64,000 bases of DNA from Pseudomonadota bacterium (GTDB lineage: Bacteria > Pseudomonadota > Alphaproteobacteria > Sphingomonadales > Sphingomonadaceae), in NCBI GenBank assembly GCA_023423655.1, contig JAFAFE010000003.1, positions 90,311-154,310 of the forward strand, written 5' to 3'. Of this stretch, positions 52,483 through 61,594 are shown one piece after another (positions within the stretch are counted from its first letter, which is position 1; each line of letters starts with the position of its first letter). The notes under the pieces were generated by a model that saw nothing but the letters and a program-made list of their open reading frames with translations, was not told where the DNA came from and ran no database searches. The position numbers were made by a program, and so were the translations under genes.

Positions 52483-54029
52483 GCCACAAGTCCGCGCTGG
52501 ACAAATTCGACCGCGAGCAGCAACAGGAACATCCCCGCCAGCCCCGCAAAGCCGCCTGCCAGCCACACCAGCTTCTTGCGCGCATCGACCCGTTCGGCAT
52601 CATTGGTGACTGCGCTCACCGACCCGATAACGGGAAGGCCGCTGGCTTTTTCAAGACGCCCCGGCGTCGCATAAGTGGTCTGTAAATGGCCGAGCGCAAA
52701 GGCGGCCGCCGCGCCTGCACCCAAGGCTGCGAACAACACCATTGCCAGCAAGAGCGGACGGTTGGGCGCAATCGGCACGCGCGGTTTGGAGGGCGGGTCC
52801 AGCACTTCGACGCGCACCGCATCGGTTTCGGTTTCGACATCGCCCTTCAAGCGCACTTGCTCGCGCTGCGCGGCCAGCTCGTCATATTTTTGCTTCAGCA
52901 CATCATAGTTGCGCGTGAGCCGTTCATTTTCCGCAGCCGCCGCCGGTTCCAGATTTTGCTGCGCGGTCATGGCGGTGATTTCGGCCTGCAACTGCGCTTT
53001 GCGCTGTTGATAGCCGACCACGGCAGCCGAGCGTTCCGCCTGCATCGAACGCAATTGCGCATAAGCAGGGTTAGGCGACTGGATCATCCCCGACCCGCTG
53101 CTGCCTTCGCGCGAAGCTTGGGCTTGCAAGGAGGCAATCTGGTTACGCAGCGCCTGCACATCGGGGTGGGCATCGGTCAATCCGCGCGCGCGCATCCCCG
53201 AAAGCTCGCTTTGGGCTTGCGATAATTGCTGGCGTGCAAAGCCGCCGCCTACGCCGCTTAAACCCGGCATCGACACGGTTTGCGGCGTCGAGGATAATTG
53301 CCCGTTCAAGGCCGCGAGCGACGCCTGCGCCGACACAAGTTGCGTGTCGATTTGCGACAATTCCGACCGTGCGGTGGCAAGGCGGCTGCTCGCCGAACCG
53401 GTCGAGCCCGGCAAGACGCCGAAATTCTTGGTTTCAAACGCAACCCGCGCCGCTTCCGCTTCCCGCAATTCCTTTTCGCGCGCAGCCAATTGTTCGTCGA
53501 GAAAGCGCAGACTTTCCTTCGAATTGGACATGCCGCCGCGAATTTGTTCATCGCGGAAGATGCTGATCAGATTATCGACCACAGCGGTCGCAAGCTTCGC
53601 ATTTTCCGCGTCGGACATGCTGCCGACCGACATGATGGCGCGGATCTGGAAGATATTATCTTCCGGCACATTGATGCTCACATTTTTCTGGAGCATCGCA
53701 ATTTTATCGGCCTTTTCACGGTCGCCCGCGCCCGATTGCACCAAACCGGTCGAAATCGCGACCTTTTCAAGATTGCGCGCACTGGTCAGCGTTTGCTTGA
53801 CGCCGTCAATCTGGCGCAATTGCTCGCTCTTGTCGCTTTGCGTCGCACTGGGAAGGACGGTGTTCACATCCACCCGCATCCTTGCGCGCGATTCATATTC
53901 ATTGGGGACCATCGCGATGAGCAGCCAGCCGACCAGCGCCACGCCCCACGCCACCGCCAGCGCCAACCAGCGGCGCTGCCAGATGCCGTAAAGAGCGATT
54001 CGCAATTCTTCGTAAATGCTGTTCATCAA
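52479..54029 (-). CDS. XrtA system polysaccharide chain-length determinant
   Basis: A 516-residue Wzz/GumC-type PCP. First TM at about 21-40 (ALAVAWGVALVGWLLIAMV), a large periplasmic part with a long coiled coil (about 160-410, including LRFLDEQLAAREKELREAEA), a Pro-rich VLDPPSKPRVPIAPNRP motif before the second TM (LLLAMVLFAALGAGAAAAF) and a third hydrophobic segment at the end. It sets chain length together with the tyrosine kinase encoded immediately downstream. A second ATG follows the first, so the start may be one codon later. Confidence 0.9.
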   Translation of the reverse strand: MMNSIYEELRIALYGIWQRRWLALAVAWGVALVGWLLIAMVPNEYESRARMRVDVNTVLPSATQSDKSEQLRQIDGVKQTLTSARNLEKVAISTGLVQSGAGDREKADKIAMLQKNVSINVPEDNIFQIRAIMSVGSMSDAENAKLATAVVDNLISIFRDEQIRGGMSNSKESLRFLDEQLAAREKELREAEAARVAFETKNFGVLPGSTGSASSRLATARSELSQIDTQLVSAQASLAALNGQLSSTPQTVSMPGLSGVGGGFARQQLSQAQSELSGMRARGLTDAHPDVQALRNQIASLQAQASREGSSGSGMIQSPNPAYAQLRSMQAERSAAVVGYQQRKAQLQAEITAMTAQQNLEPAAAAENERLTRNYDVLKQKYDELAAQREQVRLKGDVETETDAVRVEVLDPPSKPRVPIAPNRPLLLAMVLFAALGAGAAAAFALGHLQTTYATPGRLEKASGLPVIGSVSAVTNDAERVDARKKLVWLAGGFAGLAGMFLLLLAVEFVQRGLVA

Positions 54030-54095
54030 ACCCTGCTTTTATCTCGTCATTGCAGCGGAGGCGGAGTGCGCCGCCATCCGCCGCCCCCTAAATGG

Positions 54096-54743
54096 TCAGA
54101 ACATGGTTTCGGGGATGATGATAACATCGCCCGGTTCAAGCTTCACATTGGCGCGGCTGTCCCCTTTTTTGAGGAGGTCGCCAAGGCGCAGCGCATATTC
54201 GCTCTGCTTGCCGGTCGCGCGGTCGGTGCGGATAAGCCGCGCGCGGTTTCCGGCCGCATATTCCGACAGGCCGCCCACGGAAATCATCGCGTCCAAAATC
54301 GTCATATTGGCACGATAGGGCAGCGAGGCGGGCTTTTCGGTCGCGCCGACAATGCGCACTTGCTGCGAAAAGGTGCCGGACGGCTTGTTGACGATCACGC
54401 TCACCAGCGGATCGTTAATATATTTGCTGAGCTGTTGCTTGATGTCGTCCGCGAGCATTTTGGGCGTTTTGCCGACGGCGGGCATATCGGTGATCAGCGG
54501 CGTCGTGATGCGGCCATCGGGGCGCACCTGAACTTTTGCGCCCAATTCGGGATTGCGCCACACAAAGATGGTGAGTTCATCGAGCGGCCCGACAATATAT
54601 TCATCGCTCGGCCCTTCTTGCGGCGATACGAACGAGGCGGGCGGCAGTTGCGGGCCGGAGCCATAGCCCCCGGCACAACCGGTAAGACTGGTCGATACCA
54701 AGGCTGCGCCCAACATGAAACGGGTCCGTACCGAAAAAGCCAT
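54096..54743 (-). CDS. XrtA polysaccharide export lipoprotein (Wza/OPX-like)
   Basis: A 215-residue protein started at MAFSVRTRFMLGA, with AGAGGA eight bases upstream; an ATG three codons earlier falls directly on the RBS. The lipobox is LTGC. The mature protein has the OPX/Poly_export core (YIVGPLDELTIFVWRNPELG, RPDGRITTPLITDM, KTPKMLADDIKQQLSKYI, DPLVSVIV) and a SLBB-like C-terminal part ending KLEPGDVIIIPETMF. It is the outer-membrane export gate for the polymer. The 208 bases upstream (54744-54951) have no ORF and probably contain the promoter of this arm. Confidence 0.92.
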   Translation of the reverse strand: MAFSVRTRFMLGAALVSTSLTGCAGGYGSGPQLPPASFVSPQEGPSDEYIVGPLDELTIFVWRNPELGAKVQVRPDGRITTPLITDMPAVGKTPKMLADDIKQQLSKYINDPLVSVIVNKPSGTFSQQVRIVGATEKPASLPYRANMTILDAMISVGGLSEYAAGNRARLIRTDRATGKQSEYALRLGDLLKKGDSRANVKLEPGDVIIIPETMF

Positions 54744-54951
54744 GATTTTCATCCTCTTACATAATCTTACCGATTCGCGCAGCGGAACGAAAGGCGTCAT
54801 TCGCGCTTTCCTCCCGCCAGAATCCTTAAACATGTGCCGCTTACCGCTACCGGCAAAGGGTAAACATACCGTTAGCCTTATCGCTAATCGGCCCTGAAGT
54901 GGCGTAAAAAGCTATGTAACGCGCCATTTGCCCCTTCGGCTCACCGTATTT

Positions 54952-56187
54952 TTAGCCGATGAGTAACTCTGCCGCTGGCGGGTGTCCCAAAAAGGCACTC
55001 GGGCTGGCCGAGCGTCCATAAGCGCCCGCAAGGAAAATCACCACCAGATCGCCAACATCGGCGGCGGGCAAAGCGACCTGATCGCCAAGCTTGTCAAGCG
55101 GCGTACAAAGACAGCCGACCACATGCACATCCCCGTCCGGTTTCGCACCGAATTTCCCTGTAATCGCAATAGGATAGTTGCGCCGGACGACCGTACCGAA
55201 ATTGCCGCTCGCCGCCAGTTGGTGGTGCAATCCGCCATCGGTCACAAGGAAGGTTTCGCCGTGGCTGACCTTTTTGTCGATAATGCGGGTCACATAAATT
55301 CCGGCCTCCGCGACCAGCCAGCGGCCCAGTTCGATGGCAAATCGCGTGCCCGCTGCCTCCATCGCGGCATAAAGGGGGTGCGCGCCCAGCGCCGCGCCAA
55401 TTGCGCCAATATCCACCGGCGCATCGCCCGCAAAATAGGGCACGCCAAAGCCGCCGCCCAAATTGACGAGCGGCGGGGCTGCGTCAACCTCGTCCGCAAT
55501 CTGTTGTGCCAGCGCGAGCGTTTGGCCCTGCGTTTCGATAATCGCGCCGCTGTCCAAGGATTGCGAGCCTGCAAAAATATGCAAGCCCCGCCAGTCCGCA
55601 CCGCTGGCGATGATCGTCTTGCACAGCGCCGGAACGCGGCTTGCATCGACGCCGAAGGGCTTGGCCCCGCCGCCCATCCGCATCCCCGATCCTTTAAGGT
55701 CGAAATCGGGATTGACGCGCACCGCAAGCCGCGCACGTGTCCCCAGCCGCTCGGCTATCGCCAGCGCGCGGTCGGCCTCGCTTTCGGATTCAAGGTTGAG
55801 CGTTGCGCCCGCAACAATGGCTGCTTCCAGCTCCGCGTCGCGCTTGCCGGGACCGGCAAAGCTGATGTCGTTGGCCGCCATGCCTGCTTTGAGCGCCATC
55901 GCCAGTTCGCCGCCCGACGCGACATCAAAGCCGTCCACCTTGCCCGCCATGCGCGCCAGCAATCCGGCATGGCTGTTCGCCTTGATCGCATAATGGATGC
56001 CGAGCGAGGCGGGCATGGCCGTACGCAAATCGCTGATACGCTGCTCTATTATATTGAAATCATAGATAAATATCGGCGTTTGTTCCGGTGAGGGCAACAG
56101 CGTGTCGACCGGCGCTCCACCGGCCAGCAAAACCCCCTCGGCATTGGCACAATAATAAGGCGGGATCGGTCCGGAAGGCTTGGTCAT
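54952..56187 (-). CDS. PLP-dependent decarboxylase, XrtA system
   Basis: A 411-residue fold-type III decarboxylase. The PLP lysine is in LGIHYAIKANSHAGLL, and the glycine loop is NLGGGFGVPYF; a strand FAIELGRWLVAEAGIYVTRI with the substrate-site E-x-G-R. Overall like diaminopimelate or ornithine decarboxylases (TIGR03099). In XrtA loci it pairs with an acyl-CoA ligase and an acyl carrier protein, suggesting an amino-acid derivative is activated and attached to the exopolysaccharide; this is inference. The ATG overlaps the ligase by four bases. Confidence 0.88.
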   Translation of the reverse strand: MTKPSGPIPPYYCANAEGVLLAGGAPVDTLLPSPEQTPIFIYDFNIIEQRISDLRTAMPASLGIHYAIKANSHAGLLARMAGKVDGFDVASGGELAMALKAGMAANDISFAGPGKRDAELEAAIVAGATLNLESESEADRALAIAERLGTRARLAVRVNPDFDLKGSGMRMGGGAKPFGVDASRVPALCKTIIASGADWRGLHIFAGSQSLDSGAIIETQGQTLALAQQIADEVDAAPPLVNLGGGFGVPYFAGDAPVDIGAIGAALGAHPLYAAMEAAGTRFAIELGRWLVAEAGIYVTRIIDKKVSHGETFLVTDGGLHHQLAASGNFGTVVRRNYPIAITGKFGAKPDGDVHVVGCLCTPLDKLGDQVALPAADVGDLVVIFLAGAYGRSASPSAFLGHPPAAELLIG

Positions 56188-57725
56188 GCCACCTCTTCGC
56201 GCAATTGCCGCTCTATCTCAACCCGGTCGAGCTTGCCATTGGGGTTGCGCGGCAAATCTGCGCGCCAGATGATATGCGCCGGTTGCATGAAATTGGGGAG
56301 CGCCGCCTTCAAATGCGCGCGCAATTTCTCTTCCGCTGCCGCCTCTTGTCCGGCGTCAAGGACGCGCACCACCAGCGCTATCGCCGCACCCAACCGCTCG
56401 TCGGGAACCCCCAACGCCACCGCTTCGGCGACCGCGCCGCTCGCGACCGCTTCTTCCTCGATTTCGCTGGGGCTGATGCGATTGCCCGCGCTCTTTATCA
56501 TCGCGTCATCGCGGCCGACAAAATAGAGAAAACCTTCCGCGTCGCGCCGCACCGTGTCGCCCGACCAGACCGCCATGCCGCCATAGCGCGAGGCTTTGGG
56601 CGCAGGCTTGAACCGCTCGGCGGTGCGCGCCGGGTCTTGCCAATAGCCTTGCGCCACCAATGGCCCGCTATGCACCAGCTCGCCCTCTTCGTCGGCGTCG
56701 GTCACGCTGCCATCGTTGCGCACCACCAAAATTTCGGCATGGGGGATCGCCTTGCCGATGGAATCGGGGCGGCTTTCAAACAGGTCGGGCGCGAGATAGG
56801 TCGAGCGGAACGCTTCGGTGAGGCCATACATTGCGTAAATGTCGGTGTCGGGCAGTAGGCCGCGCAATTTGGCCCCAAGGCTGCGGGTGAGCGCGCCGCC
56901 GCTATTGGTAATCCGCCGCAAGCTTGCCTTTGCGTCGACGCTCCATTCCTGCTCGACCAGTTGCACCCAGAGCGGCGGAACCCCCGCCAATGTGGTCGCG
57001 CCAAACCGCTCGACCGCCTGCACCAGATCGCGCGGCGTCAGATAATCGAAAGGGATGACGGCGGCGCCGGCAAACCAGCTCGAAAATAGCTGGTTCTGGC
57101 CATAATCAAAGCTCAAGGGCAGTACGCATAAGGTGCGGTCGTCGGGCTGCAATTCCAGATAGGTCGCAACACTTTGTGCGCCCAGCCACAGATTGGCATG
57201 GCTCAACATCACGCCTTTGGGCCGCCCGGTCGAACCGCTGGTATAAAGGATGGCCGCAAGATCATCGGGCGCCGCATCGGACACGCCGAGCGCCGCCCCT
57301 ACCCCGTCGGCAATAGCCGCCAGCGCGCTATCGTCGATGAGCCGCGCGTCCGGCGCATCCTCGGCCAGATCGAGCATCGCCGCGCGTGCCTTTTGGGTGA
57401 CGAGCAGCCTCGCCCCGCTATCGCGCAGGATATGCGCCACCTGCGCGCGCTTTAACAGCGGGTTGACCGGCACATGGACCAATCCCGCCCGCGCCGCCGC
57501 GAGCGGCATCAGGCAGGCTTCGCGGGTTTTGGGGAGCCAGCTTGCAACCCTGTCGCCTTTGGCATAGCCCTCTTGGACAAGCCAATGGGCGATGCGGCCA
57601 ACCATCTGGTCTAGCGCCCGAAAACTGACAGTCGCAGATTTTAGGATAAGCGCCGGATCATCCGCTTGACCGCAGGTGGCAAGCGCATCCAGCGGCTTCA
57701 TACTAAGGGTTAACGCTTGGGACAT
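56184..57725 (-). CDS. AMP-forming acyl-CoA ligase, XrtA system
   Basis: A 513-residue ANL enzyme. The P-loop AILYTSGSTGRPKGVMLSH, YGLTEAFRSTY, the VWSGDTVRRD turn and a C-terminal GRDDAMIKSAGNRISPSEIE (K-binding, A8 motif) are intact, with the catalytic lysine near the end in NPNGKLDRVE. TIGR03098 members lie in exosortase loci and probably charge a carboxylate onto the neighbouring acyl carrier protein. Divergent, by 44 bases, from the GNAT gene at 57770, so this short spacer must hold both promoters. Confidence 0.9.
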   Translation of the reverse strand: MSQALTLSMKPLDALATCGQADDPALILKSATVSFRALDQMVGRIAHWLVQEGYAKGDRVASWLPKTREACLMPLAAARAGLVHVPVNPLLKRAQVAHILRDSGARLLVTQKARAAMLDLAEDAPDARLIDDSALAAIADGVGAALGVSDAAPDDLAAILYTSGSTGRPKGVMLSHANLWLGAQSVATYLELQPDDRTLCVLPLSFDYGQNQLFSSWFAGAAVIPFDYLTPRDLVQAVERFGATTLAGVPPLWVQLVEQEWSVDAKASLRRITNSGGALTRSLGAKLRGLLPDTDIYAMYGLTEAFRSTYLAPDLFESRPDSIGKAIPHAEILVVRNDGSVTDADEEGELVHSGPLVAQGYWQDPARTAERFKPAPKASRYGGMAVWSGDTVRRDAEGFLYFVGRDDAMIKSAGNRISPSEIEEEAVASGAVAEAVALGVPDERLGAAIALVVRVLDAGQEAAAEEKLRAHLKAALPNFMQPAHIIWRADLPRNPNGKLDRVEIERQLREEVA

Positions 57726-57769
57726 ATAGACTGACTGTATAAGGCCTTTGTAAGGAGTGTGGCCGCATT

Positions 57770-58828
57770 ATGTGGATCAAAGGTGAATATCACGCGAATT
57801 TTGACAGCGTGCAAGAGGTGGCCCGCGGCGCGCTCGACCGGCTGGATGCTGCAAATGCAGAGCTTGCCGGCGGGCAAGCGGGGCTGTTTGACCGCCTCTC
57901 ATGGTTTCGCAACCTCCACCGTTTTTGCGCGCCGCGCTCGCTCCCCCTCATCGTGCGGTCGCGCGCCGAACATACGGATATGTGGCTGTTTTTGGTCTAT
58001 CAGAGCCGCACCCATCTTAAATCCTTGACCAACTGGTATAGTTTCCATTTCCGCCCCGTTTTCACCGGCGACCTGTCGAGCGGAACGCGGCAGGCTTTGG
58101 TCAAGGGCGCTGCCAAACGGCTGCGCAAGAAATTTTCGCGCATTACCCTGACCGCCGTACCGCAAAAGGACGGGACGCTCGAACTGCTCGAATCGGGGTT
58201 CGGCAAGGCAGGTTGGCTGGTCATTAGCGATGCGCTCGATACCAACCATTATCTCCACCTCGATGGCCGCGATTTTGCGCATTATTGGGCCGCTCGCCCC
58301 GGCGCGCTGCGCAGTACCGTCGAGCGCAAAGCCAAAAAGGGGCCGGTCGATATTGTTATCCATGACCGGTTCGACGCCGATGCTTGGGCCGATTATGAGC
58401 GCGTCTATGCGCAAAGCTGGAAGCCTGCCGAAGGAAATCCTGCTTTTCTACAGGCTTTGGCCGAAGCAGAAGGCGCAGCGGGCGCGCTCCGGCTCGGCAT
58501 TGCCAAGCGCGACGGCCAAGCGGTCGCCGCCCAATTCTGGACCGTCGAAAATGACGTCGCAAACATCCACAAACTTGCCCATGTGCGCGATGATGACAAT
58601 CTTTCGCCCGGAACTTTGCTGAGCCAAGCGATGTTCCGACATGTCATCGACAAGGACAAAGTCGGCATCATCGACTTTGGCACCGGCGACGATGCCTATA
58701 AGCGCGACTGGATGGAGAGTAGCGACCGGCTGTATCAGGTCGATCTGTTCAATTTATCCAAGCCGCAAAGCTGGTTGCCCGCAATCCGCGAAAGTCTATC
58801 GCATTTATGGAAATCCCGGTCTAAATAG
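57770..58828 (+). CDS. GNAT/FemAB-like acyltransferase (Acetyltransf_6 type)
   Basis: A 352-residue protein. An N-terminal half without clear motifs (LFDRLSWFRNLHRFCAPRS) is followed by a BioF2-like GNAT domain: RPGALRSTVERKAKKGPVDI, YAQSWKPAEGNPAFLQALAEA, LRLGIAKRDGQAVAAQFWTV, and IHKLAHVRDDDNLSPGTLLS, then GIIDFGTGDDAYKRDWM. This family is often found in envelope polysaccharide loci. It begins the plus-strand arm of the XrtA locus, followed by the ACP. Confidence 0.85.
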   Translation: MWIKGEYHANFDSVQEVARGALDRLDAANAELAGGQAGLFDRLSWFRNLHRFCAPRSLPLIVRSRAEHTDMWLFLVYQSRTHLKSLTNWYSFHFRPVFTGDLSSGTRQALVKGAAKRLRKKFSRITLTAVPQKDGTLELLESGFGKAGWLVISDALDTNHYLHLDGRDFAHYWAARPGALRSTVERKAKKGPVDIVIHDRFDADAWADYERVYAQSWKPAEGNPAFLQALAEAEGAAGALRLGIAKRDGQAVAAQFWTVENDVANIHKLAHVRDDDNLSPGTLLSQAMFRHVIDKDKVGIIDFGTGDDAYKRDWMESSDRLYQVDLFNLSKPQSWLPAIRESLSHLWKSRSK

Positions 58829-58882
58829 CGCCTCATTTTTTCGCGCTGCTCGCGCTTTTGGACTATTTTGGGGAAATATTTC

Positions 58883-59161
58883 GTGCCGAATGAAACGCCG
58901 CCCGTGGATGCTGTTGTCCGTTCAATATTGGACGATATTTTAGGGATTGGCCCCGAACGCGCCGCCGCGCTCGAAGAGGATAGCGGCCTGTTCGGCACCA
59001 TCCCCGAACTGGATTCGATGGCGGTCGCGAACCTCCTCACCGAAATGGAAGACCGTTTCGATATTGTGATCGACGATGATGAAGTCGAAGGCGAAATCTT
59101 TGAAACCTTCGGCGGATTAACCCGTTTCGCCGCGCGCAAGGTCAAAGAGAAAAAGGCTTGA
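58883..59161 (+). CDS. Acyl carrier protein, XrtA system
   Basis: A 92-residue ACP-like protein. I start it at the GTG at 58883 because GGGGAAATATTTC precedes it; a TTG five codons earlier is the longer option. The phosphopantetheine serine is in PELDSMAVANLLTEME, the D-S-M motif. Overall charge is strongly acidic (DDDEVEGEIFETFGG) as expected. Probably the carrier loaded by the ligase at 56184. Stop overlaps the TTG of the hydrolase 2 gene by four bases. Confidence 0.82.
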   Translation: MPNETPPVDAVVRSILDDILGIGPERAAALEEDSGLFGTIPELDSMAVANLLTEMEDRFDIVIDDDEVEGEIFETFGGLTRFAARKVKEKKA

Positions 59162-59832
59162 ACGCGGGCGGCGAACAGATTTTGAGGCGCGGCCCGACCA
59201 AGGCCGCAACCGTCCTCATCCTGCCGCCGCTGTTCGAAGAAGCCAATCGCCTGCGCCGCACCTTGCTGTTGACGATGCGCGCGCTGGCCGATGCCGGGAT
59301 TGCATCGCTTCTCCCCGATTTGTCGGGGCAGAATGAAAGCCTTGTCGCAACCGACGCCGCGACGCTCTCGCTGTGGCGCGAAGAGGCTGCCGCAGTGGCC
59401 GCGCGCGAACAGGTTGCGCTGGTCGCCGCCTTTCGCGGTAGCTGTCTCGTTGACGATCACATCGCCGCGCCGCATTGGCGTTGCGCGCCGGTTTCGGGGA
59501 GCAGCCTCATCAAAGCCATGCTGCGCAGTCGCATCGCTTCGGACGCCGAAAATGGCGTGCGAACGGATAGCGCCCAGCTTTTGGAGCAAGCGCAAACCGC
59601 GTCCTTGGCGCTCGCCGGGAATCTGTTGTCGCCGCAGATTATTGCCGAATTAAGCGATGCAGAGCCGCGCGCCGTCACACCGTTACGCACGGTCAAAATC
59701 GGCGCGTCAGGAGAAGATACCATCGCCGGAACGCCGCTCTGGCTGCGCGCGGAACCGGGCGAAGATGGCGATATGGCGCGCGCAATAGCCGCCGATATTG
59801 CGGATTGGATGCAGCAATGCGGCACCATCTGA
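59158..59832 (+). CDS. XrtA system hydrolase 2, shortened
   Basis: A 224-residue alpha/beta-hydrolase-like protein beginning at a TTG coupled to the ACP stop. The strand-turn LILPPLFEEANRLRRTLLLT and the next GIASLLPDLSGQNESL match TIGR03101. The family is usually near 266 residues; here the region that should hold the nucleophile elbow reads LVAAFRGSCLVDD, with no clear G-x-S-x-G, so catalysis by the normal mechanism is doubtful. It overlaps hydrolase 1 by 28 bases. Expression probably with ACP. Confidence 0.75.
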   Translation: MNAGGEQILRRGPTKAATVLILPPLFEEANRLRRTLLLTMRALADAGIASLLPDLSGQNESLVATDAATLSLWREEAAAVAAREQVALVAAFRGSCLVDDHIAAPHWRCAPVSGSSLIKAMLRSRIASDAENGVRTDSAQLLEQAQTASLALAGNLLSPQIIAELSDAEPRAVTPLRTVKIGASGEDTIAGTPLWLRAEPGEDGDMARAIAADIADWMQQCGTI

Positions 59833-60626
59833 CGTTCCCGTGCGAAGGCGCGAGCCTTGCCGCAACCCTCGATGATGCGCGCGACACCACCGGCCTGCTG
59901 ATCGTCTCCGGCGGCAATGAAGTGCGCGCGGGCGCGCATCGCGGCCAGGCCATGCTCGCCGCCCGCATTGCCGCGCAAGGCTTTCCGGTATTCCGCTTCG
60001 ACCGGCGCGGTATCGGTGACAGCGAGGGCGACAATGCGGAATTTATGAGCAGCGCCGCCGATATTGCCGCGGCCATCACCGCGTTCAAACAGGCCGCGCC
60101 GCAATTGACCCGCATCCTTGCGTTCGGCAATTGCGACGCGGCAACTGCGCTCGTGCTGCATGATGTGCCGGAGCGCCCGCACGCGCTCATCCTGTCCAAT
60201 CCGTGGACGTTCGATGAAGAAACCACCGCGCCTTCCGCCGAAGCGATCCGCGCGCGCTATTGGCGCAAGCTAAAAAATCCGGCGGAATTGTTGCGGTTAT
60301 TCACCGGCAAGGTCGATTTACGCAAGCTCGGCAAAGGGCTGGCCGCTGCAAGCAGCGCCGCGTCTACCTCCGCACTCGCCAACCGGATAGCCCAAACATT
60401 GCGCAGCTATTGCGACACGGGCGGCACCGTCCATCTGCTCGCCGCCAGCCGCGACCGCACCGGTCAGGCTTTCCTTACCGCTTGGCGCAGCGACACATTC
60501 CAGCCTTTGCGCGCAAATCCCGCAATCACGCTCGCCGAACGCGATAGCGCCGCGCACAGCTATGCCGACGCCCCCGACGCCGACTGGCTCTTCGATCAGA
60601 TTATCGCGCAATTAAGTCGCGTTTAA
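59805..60626 (+). CDS. XrtA system alpha/beta hydrolase 1
   Basis: A 273-residue alpha/beta hydrolase of the TIGR03100 type. Landmarks: LLIVSGGNEVRAGAHRGQAM, FPVFRFDRRGIGDSEGDN (oxyanion strand-turn) and the elbow AFGNCDAATALVL, where Cys takes the place of Ser. Hydrolase 1 and 2 pairs occur in most XrtA loci; their substrates are not known. Its TAA stop is shared head-on with the trxB stop (TTAA). Confidence 0.86.
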   Translation: MDAAMRHHLTFPCEGASLAATLDDARDTTGLLIVSGGNEVRAGAHRGQAMLAARIAAQGFPVFRFDRRGIGDSEGDNAEFMSSAADIAAAITAFKQAAPQLTRILAFGNCDAATALVLHDVPERPHALILSNPWTFDEETTAPSAEAIRARYWRKLKNPAELLRLFTGKVDLRKLGKGLAAASSAASTSALANRIAQTLRSYCDTGGTVHLLAASRDRTGQAFLTAWRSDTFQPLRANPAITLAERDSAAHSYADAPDADWLFDQIIAQLSRV

Positions 60627-61594
60627 GCCTCAACCTTCTGGCTCGCGGCAAAATCTTCATGCGCGAGAAAACGCTCGGCATCGAGCGCGGCCATGCAGCC
60701 CATGCCCGCCGCCGTGACCGCTTGGCGATAGACTTTGTCGGTCACATCGCCGCACGCAAATACGCCGGGAACCGATGTTTTGGACGTGCCTTTCTCGACC
60801 ACCAGATAGCCGTCATTATCCACCGGCAAATGACCTTTGAATAATTCGGTCGCGGGTGCGTGGCCGATGGCGACGAACGCCCCGTCCGCGCTTTCATGGC
60901 TCTTTTCACCCGTCACCGTATCGACCAGATCGACACCGACCAGCCCCGCCATGCCTTCGCCTTCGACAAAGCGGTCCACCGCCTTGTTCCACAAAATCTT
61001 GATATTGGGATGCGCGAACAGCCGGTCCTGCAAAATCTTTTCCGCGCGCAAACTGTCGCGGCGATGCACCAAGGTCACATCCTGACTATGGTTGGTGAGA
61101 TAGAGCGCCTCTTCGACCGCGGTATTGCCGCCGCCGATGACCACCACTTTCTTGCCGCGATAGAAAAAACCGTCGCAGGTCGCGCACGCCGAAACGCCCT
61201 TGCCGCCCAGCGCGCTTTCGCCTTCGACGCCCAGCCATTTGGCCTGCGCGCCGGTCGCGATCACCAGCGTGTCGCCGGTATAGACCGTGCCGCCATCGCC
61301 CACCAAGCGGAACGGCCGCGCGGACAAATCGACCGAGGCGATCTGGTCAAAAATCATGCGCGTTCCGACATGTTCGGCCTGCGCCTGCATTTCTTCCATG
61401 AGCCAAGGCCCTTGGATTACATCGCGAAAGCCGGGGTAATTTTCCACATCGGTCGTGATTGTAAGCTGGCCGCCGGGCTGCATCCCCTGCACCACAATCG
61501 GCGAAAGCCCTGCCCGCGCGCCATAAATCGCCGCCGAAAGCCCCGCCGGCCCCGATCCCAAAATCAACATACGGGTGTGGATAGTTTCGCTCAT
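60623..61594 (-). CDS. trxB: Thioredoxin-disulfide reductase
   Basis: A 323-residue TrxB. FAD site ILGSGPAGLSAAIYGAR at the N terminus, the redox pair C137-x-x-C140 in ACATCDGFF, the NADPH site VVVIGGGNTAVEEALYL, and C-terminal GVFACGDVTDKVYRQAVTAAGMGC. It reduces thioredoxin with NADPH. No RBS of high quality is seen upstream of ATG, though AAAGCCGATTGACCG precedes it. Convergent with hydrolase 1, sharing TTAA. Confidence 0.97.
   Translation of the reverse strand: MSETIHTRMLILGSGPAGLSAAIYGARAGLSPIVVQGMQPGGQLTITTDVENYPGFRDVIQGPWLMEEMQAQAEHVGTRMIFDQIASVDLSARPFRLVGDGGTVYTGDTLVIATGAQAKWLGVEGESALGGKGVSACATCDGFFYRGKKVVVIGGGNTAVEEALYLTNHSQDVTLVHRRDSLRAEKILQDRLFAHPNIKILWNKAVDRFVEGEGMAGLVGVDLVDTVTGEKSHESADGAFVAIGHAPATELFKGHLPVDNDGYLVVEKGTSKTSVPGVFACGDVTDKVYRQAVTAAGMGCMAALDAERFLAHEDFAASQKVEA

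Noticed and set aside
53298..54764. A 488-codon plus-strand open frame across the chain-length and export genes
   Set aside because: Shadow of two well-supported minus-strand genes; it spans their intergenic gap without an RBS.
54982..56091. A 369-codon plus-strand open frame opposite the PLP decarboxylase
   Set aside because: Shadow due to GC-rich codon bias.
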